A DNA stretch of 64,000 nucleotides, taken from positions 1 to 64,000 of the IMG/VR virus record IMGVR_UViG_3300018080_000003. One strand, given 5' to 3'. Below are positions 63,778 to 64,000 of this stretch, one piece after another. The notes under the pieces were generated by a model, which saw nothing but the letters and a program-made list of their open reading frames with translations, had not been told where the DNA came from and did no database searches. How positions within the stretch are numbered: the stretch's first letter is position 1; every line of letters begins with the position of its first letter. Both the position numbers and the translations under genes were made by a program. The stretch is from a virus.

Positions 63778-64000
63778 TGTCTAACGAGAAAACCCTTCTT
63801 CCGCCTCTGATCACGGAAGACCGCGCCCGCCGCGAGCGCACCCTCGATGCGGTTCAAGGTCAGACGATTCATTCCATTGTGGAGACGAGCCCCGCGACAG
63901 TCGCCAAGGCCCACTTTGCCTATCAGGCCTTTCTGGTCGACAAGGTCGAGCAAGCTTGGCTCTACACTCAGACGAACTCCAATCTGCTGTCTAAGGCCGT
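63777..64000 (+). CDS. Partial helical protein at right edge
   Basis: The ATG at 63777 overlaps the upstream TAA (TAATG). 74 codons run without a stop to the window end. The product is helical and polar (LLPPLITEDRARRERTL, KAHFAYQAFLVDKVEQAW). It does not carry the spike anchor. Continuation past the edge is needed to identify it. Confidence 0.65.
   Translation, partial: MSNEKTLLPPLITEDRARRERTLDAVQGQTIHSIVETSPATVAKAHFAYQAFLVDKVEQAWLYTQTNSNLLSKA

Noticed and set aside
1-64000. CRISPR arrays, tRNA genes, insertion sequences
   Set aside because: No spaced direct repeats, cloverleaf-like intergenic segment or transposase was seen; the only repeats are short tandems and the palindromes listed.

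Overview
The window looks like the interior of a virus (phage) genome, not a bacterial chromosome. Genes are tightly packed, many adjacent pairs are joined by ATGA-type overlaps, and GC content is high. There are no tRNA, rRNA or housekeeping genes. Shine-Dalgarno sites, a lipobox lipoprotein, a lytic transglycosylase and peptidoglycan-binding domains point to a bacterial, probably Gram-negative, host. The host genus cannot be read from the sequence. Both window ends cut through genes.

Layout: (1) 1-15528, minus strand: a late-type operon of about 23 genes. It encodes a coiled-coil protein, a transglutaminase-like cysteine protein, a lytic transglycosylase and a dozen small proteins ending in one hydrophobic segment plus a basic tail. 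(2) 15529-16878: a regulatory gap and a plus-strand HNH-type gene of different composition. (3) 16838-19715, minus: ten small unknown genes. (4) 19741-32256, minus: a replication and recombination block with a Cas4/RecB-like Fe-S nuclease, a primase-helicase fusion, a DinG/XPD-like helicase, a SLOG/YspA-like protein, an SF2 helicase, an N6-adenine methyltransferase and an SSB-like protein. (5) 32309-47749, plus: a coiled-coil protein, a huge histone-H1-like basic protein with membrane segments, three candidate capsid proteins, and a second series of about 15 small tail-anchored proteins, with a J-domain/zinc-finger protein. (6) 47759-49519: a lipoprotein, a Nudix hydrolase, a zinc-ribbon protein and small ORFs. 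(7) 49471-56849: four glycosyltransferase genes, including a 1103-residue GT-GT-methyltransferase-methyltransferase protein. (8) 56875-64000: four spike/fibre proteins sharing one N-terminal anchor, then a partial gene.

How it may fit together (inference): more than 25 predicted single-pass membrane proteins lie on both sides of the capsid candidates. No terminase, portal, tail tube, sheath or baseplate gene is recognisable in about 30 kb of structural-type genes. This suits a tailless icosahedral virus with an internal membrane and beta-helical spikes, with DNA perhaps condensed by the histone-like protein and a glycosylated surface. The sequence alone does not prove this: the packaging ATPase is not in the window and the capsid fold is inferred from sequence character only.

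Regulatory signals include three copies of a GGTAGA-N3-TCTACC palindrome at operon heads, an AT-rich GATC-repeat region that could be an origin, a strong terminator behind the major capsid candidate, and a 24-bp inverted repeat inside the structural operon.
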